In this document: positions 61,093-64,000 of the stretch, piece after piece
Numbering within the stretch: position 1 is the stretch's first letter
Layout of the letters: each line of letters opens with the position of its first letter
Source of the DNA: Paenibacillus alvei DSM 29
GTDB lineage: Bacteria; Bacillota; Bacilli; Paenibacillales; Paenibacillaceae
Length of the DNA stretch: 64,000 nucleotides
Assembly: GCF_000293805.1 (NCBI RefSeq)
Contig: NZ_AMBZ01000001.1
Span: forward strand, 896,001-960,000
Reading direction: 5' to 3'
Translations under genes and position numbers: made by a program
The notes under the pieces: model-generated
The model's database searches: none
The model's input: the letters and a program-made list of their open reading frames with translations, nothing else
What the model was told of the DNA's origin: nothing

Positions 61093-61734
61093 TTAGTTAG
61101 AAAAGCAGACCTTATAAAGCGCCTTAGCCAGAGCCATATGCCCCACAATGCTCGGATGGACTCGATCCCAAGCTAGTGCAGCTGGATAGAAATGCTTGAG
61201 CAGATTATCCATAACCTGTTGCGTATCAACAAGCACTGCTCCATGAACATTCGCCAAATCCTTCACGATCCGGCCATATTCATCCATGGTCTGACGCATG
61301 GCATCTTCTTTGTTCGGTTCTATATAAAATGGCGTCATAAGAACAATCTCGCGCACATTTGGCTTGGAGCGTTCAATAAGATGAGTGTAAGTATCGGAAT
61401 ACCGCTCTGACCCTACATGTTGTTCGGACATGTAGGGCATGTCGAACTGGCGCCACACATCATTAATACCGATGCAAATGACGAGAACATCGGGCTCCAG
61501 CTCTTCGACATCTGTCTCCCATCTGCTCTCTAAATCAACAACTGTATTTCCGCTAACACCCATGTTTACAATGCGAATTTCCATTTCTGGATGCTCCGTT
61601 TGAACCAATGCATCGAACAAGGATACATATCCTTTTCCATTGGCTCCGAAAAGCCCCTCTCCATATGGCCTTGCCCGTTCACAATCCGTAATGGAATCCC
61701 CAATGACAACGACCTTATCCCCATGCTGCAGCAT
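61093..61734 (-). CDS. SGNH/GDSL hydrolase
   Basis: 213 residues from ATG 61734 (GGGAGG upstream). Blocks I-V of SGNH esterases: VVIGDSITDCERA (Ser), NMGVSGNTVVDL (Gly), VICIGINDVWRQF (Asn), DRVHPSIVGHM (Asp, His). No signal peptide. Likely an acyl or carbohydrate esterase in the cytoplasm. Confidence 0.92.
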   Translation of the reverse strand: MLQHGDKVVVIGDSITDCERARPYGEGLFGANGKGYVSLFDALVQTEHPEMEIRIVNMGVSGNTVVDLESRWETDVEELEPDVLVICIGINDVWRQFDMPYMSEQHVGSERYSDTYTHLIERSKPNVREIVLMTPFYIEPNKEDAMRQTMDEYGRIVKDLANVHGAVLVDTQQVMDNLLKHFYPAALAWDRVHPSIVGHMALAKALYKVCFSN

Positions 61735-61858
61735 GATGCAATAACCTCCCCACACAATATGGAAACCATCTCCAGAACATACCCCGAATAAGGAGCTTTT
61801 TTCCTCGTACATAATTCAATAGAGCGATCATTAATTCCTGCTGGCTCAGGAAACCCTT

Positions 61859-63781
61859 TTAGGACTTCAATAATCGCAACCCATTTAAGATAACAAGAAT
61901 CGTGCTCCCCTCATGTCCGACAACGCCAAGCGGGAGTGGGATGCCGAAAATAAAGTTCGTTGCAATTAGCCCCATAATGACCACAGCAGCAAAAATAATG
62001 TTCTGCTTCACAATGGATTGCGTTCTTCTGCTTAATACGATCGCACGGCCAATGTTAGTAAGGTCGTCATTCATCAGAACAACATCGGCTGTTTCCAAGG
62101 CTGCATCACTGCCTGCTGCCCCCATGGCAATTCCGACCGACGCACTCGCAAGTGCCGGCGCATCATTGACGCCATCTCCTACCATCGCTATCTGACCGTA
62201 CTGCGTCTTCAGTTCCTTAACTATGCTCAGCTTATCTTCGGGCAACAACTCTGAGAACACCAAGTCAATTCCTGCTTCTGTCGCAATGCTGTTAGCTGTC
62301 TGCTTCTGATCGCCTGTCAGCATCGCTACCTGTATTCCTTGGCGCTTCAATTGCTTCACCATTTCAATCGCTTCCGGACGAATGCGATCTTGCAGTGCAA
62401 TAACTCCAACCACTCGCCGGGACTTCTCTATCACAATAACCGTCTTGCCTTGATATTGCAGCGTATCAATCTGTTCGCGGATGTCCCCATCTATTTCCTG
62501 CTCTGACTGGATATAAGCAGGCTTGCCGATTCTCCACGACTCTCCTGCCCATACAGCCTCAATGCCTTGCCCAGCATGTGCTTGAAATTGAGAAGGACGT
62601 GGCCCTAATTCAGAATCGACCACACCATCACCGCTTCGCTGCGCTTCAGCAACAATTGCCTTAGCAATCGGGTGTGTGGACAGCTTCTCCAATGCCCCTG
62701 CAGCAAGCAGGAGCCCCTGTTCATTCATCGATTCATACGGAATAACATCTGTTACTTCCAGCTTTCCGCTTGTCAGCGTTCCCGTCTTGTCAAAGGCAAT
62801 CACTTTCACATGTGAAATATGATCCAAGTATGCACCGCCCTTGAACAAGACACCCTTACGAGCACTATTTGAAATCGCAGATAGCGTAGCTGGCATAATC
62901 GAGGCAACTAAAGCACATGGGGATGCCACAACGAGAAAGACCATTGCCCGGTAAAAGGCCTCTGTCCATGTTTCTTGAAGCAGCAATGGCGGAAAAACTG
63001 CAAGCGCCAAGGTTGCGAGTAGAATCACCCTTGCGTAAATATGTTCGAATCTTTCAATCATTCGCTGTGACTTTGGCATTTCACTTTGCGCTTCCTGTAC
63101 AAGCCGGATAATCTTTGCAAACAAAGACGATTCACTCGTTTGCGATACAATAATATATAAAGCCCCCTGCCCATTCACTGTTCCTGCATACACGTCGTCA
63201 CCCTTATTCTTATCGACTGGAATGCTTTCGCCGGTAATCGATGATTGATTCACTGCAGATTGACCATCCTGCACCGTTCCATCTGCCGGTATACGTTCAC
63301 CTGGCTTTACCAGAACGAGATCCCCGACCAGCACCTCCTCTACAGGCAGTACATACTCCACTCCGCTGCGAATGACATGTGCTTCTTCAGGCTTCAGATC
63401 CATGAGTGCGGAAATATCTTTTGAGCTGCGATTCATCGTAAAGGTTTCCAGTGCACCGCTCAATGCAAAAATAAAAATAAGGATCGCACCTTCTGACCAG
63501 TATCCGATTGAAGCTGCACCAAGTGCGGCTGCAATCATCAGCAGGTTGACATCCAAATCCTTATCACGTATTAGCGTAACAACGCCATCCTTTAGCTTTA
63601 GCCAGCCTCCACAAATATAAGACAGCACGTAGCACGCCAACACCCAATCATCCGAAACTGAACTGCCGAACATAGCCAACAGCAGGAACAGCAGACTGCC
63701 TGCTGCCGCACAAGATTCATTATGTGTATCCAGCCATTTCTTCCATGATGCTGTCATTGAGATCGTATTATTCATTTTCAT
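61859..63781 (-). CDS. P1B-4-type metal-exporting ATPase (PfeT/CoaA-like)
   Basis: 640 residues. The metal-site helix has VVASPCALVAS (SPC instead of the CPC of copper and zinc pumps) and the last helices have GVVGHEGSTILVILN, the two marks of P1B-4 ATPases, which move Fe2+, Co2+ or Ni2+. Also the TGES actuator motif (SSITGESIPVDK), the phosphorylated Asp in AFDKTGTLTSG and MVGDGVNDAPAL. No N-terminal metal-binding domain. A Fur-like box lies just upstream. Confidence 0.93.
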   Translation of the reverse strand: MKMNNTISMTASWKKWLDTHNESCAAAGSLLFLLLAMFGSSVSDDWVLACYVLSYICGGWLKLKDGVVTLIRDKDLDVNLLMIAAALGAASIGYWSEGAILIFIFALSGALETFTMNRSSKDISALMDLKPEEAHVIRSGVEYVLPVEEVLVGDLVLVKPGERIPADGTVQDGQSAVNQSSITGESIPVDKNKGDDVYAGTVNGQGALYIIVSQTSESSLFAKIIRLVQEAQSEMPKSQRMIERFEHIYARVILLATLALAVFPPLLLQETWTEAFYRAMVFLVVASPCALVASIMPATLSAISNSARKGVLFKGGAYLDHISHVKVIAFDKTGTLTSGKLEVTDVIPYESMNEQGLLLAAGALEKLSTHPIAKAIVAEAQRSGDGVVDSELGPRPSQFQAHAGQGIEAVWAGESWRIGKPAYIQSEQEIDGDIREQIDTLQYQGKTVIVIEKSRRVVGVIALQDRIRPEAIEMVKQLKRQGIQVAMLTGDQKQTANSIATEAGIDLVFSELLPEDKLSIVKELKTQYGQIAMVGDGVNDAPALASASVGIAMGAAGSDAALETADVVLMNDDLTNIGRAIVLSRRTQSIVKQNIIFAAVVIMGLIATNFIFGIPLPLGVVGHEGSTILVILNGLRLLKS

Positions 63782-63797
63782 TCATCCTCTCTTCAAT

Positions 63798-63812
63798 TGA
63801 AAATGACTATCG
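63798..63812. promoter_or_regulatory. Fur-family-like box upstream of the metal ATPase
   Basis: TGAAAAT-G-ACTATCG matches the 7-1-7 Fur consensus TGATAAT-N-ATTATCA at 11 of 14 places, 17 nt before the start codon. PerR or Fur control would fit an iron exporter; the match is moderate. Confidence 0.4.
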
Positions 63813-63823
63813 TTGTTAACCCC

Positions 63824-63869
63824 CTAAAAATGCATCATGCTGCTTCCGATGAGGGAAGCAGCATGCATT
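63824..63869 (-). terminator. terminator of a gene right of the window
   Basis: ATGCTGCTTCC / GGAAGCAGCAT 11-bp stem extended by AATGCA / TGCATT; on the minus strand followed by TTTTTAGGGG. The last 130 bases (63870-64000) show no gene. Confidence 0.72.
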
Positions 63870-64000
63870 GATAATGAGATTAATTTTCACTATGGTCATT
63901 TTTTTTGAATTGAGGCAACATTACTATATTTAGTATAATCTGATGAATGAAAAATGTGAATACCGATCGCAGCAAAATTAAGGGCTGTGTTGAAATTCGG

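Overview
The window looks like a chromosomal segment of a Paenibacillaceae bacterium (Firmicutes, moderate GC). Strong AGGAGG-type ribosome sites, frequent TTG/GTG starts, sigma-A-like promoters, a Tad-pilus ATPase pair and an XkdX/XhlA lysis module all fit this. The assignment is inference from gene content; no rRNA or tRNA gene is present.

Region 1 (1-11.8 kb) is host sequence: two small Bacilli-type proteins, a stand-alone ribA-ribD pair, an esterase/DoxX pair with a divergent XRE-cupin regulator, oleate hydratase with a divergent TetR regulator, and an AT-rich beta-glucoside block (PTS EIIBC, RpiR regulator, GH1 phospho-beta-glucosidase). It ends at 11.8-12.14 kb in a 121-bp direct repeat, two copies 221 bp apart. 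Each copy carries the 3' end of a tmRNA gene (ssrA, minus strand) plus its terminator, which is the usual scar of integration at ssrA.

Region 2 (about 12.14-52.73 kb) is a P2-like (contractile-tail) prophage. At its left is a dense lysogeny/accessory zone (12.2-16.0 kb) of small regulators, a resolvase-fold protein without its catalytic serine, and a probable type I toxin-antitoxin unit. Then, all on the minus strand and read right to left, come early genes (50.2-39.5 kb: Cro-like repressor, HUH-type Rep, RusA-like nuclease, ParA, ParB-Lar, HNH, PAPS-reductase-like protein, Dam methylase, ArpU-like late regulator), a second DNA methylase, terminase, portal, protease-capsid fusion, head-tail genes, sheath, tube, tail chaperones with a likely -1 frameshift, tape measure, baseplate X-D-V-U-W-J-I, fibre, XkdX, XhlA, holin and amidase. 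A LexA-type CI repressor and a large serine integrase face right. CI and Cro are paralogs in their DNA-binding halves and share four 16-bp GTGA-N8-TCAC sites.

Region 3 (52.73-64 kb) is host again. The prophage truncates cpaF (Tad/Flp secretion ATPase); upstream lie cpaE, a chemotaxis receptor, an alpha/beta hydrolase, a K+/H+ antiporter, an SGNH hydrolase and a P1B-4 metal ATPase. The missing cpaF C-terminus is not at the left end of the prophage, where ssrA scars lie instead, so the two ends do not match a simple single insertion.

At least nine genes (eleven sites) are broken by a single-base change in a homopolymer, ten losses and one gain, spread over both host and phage. This looks like a sequencing artefact rather than gene decay, and those genes are annotated here at their restored extent.
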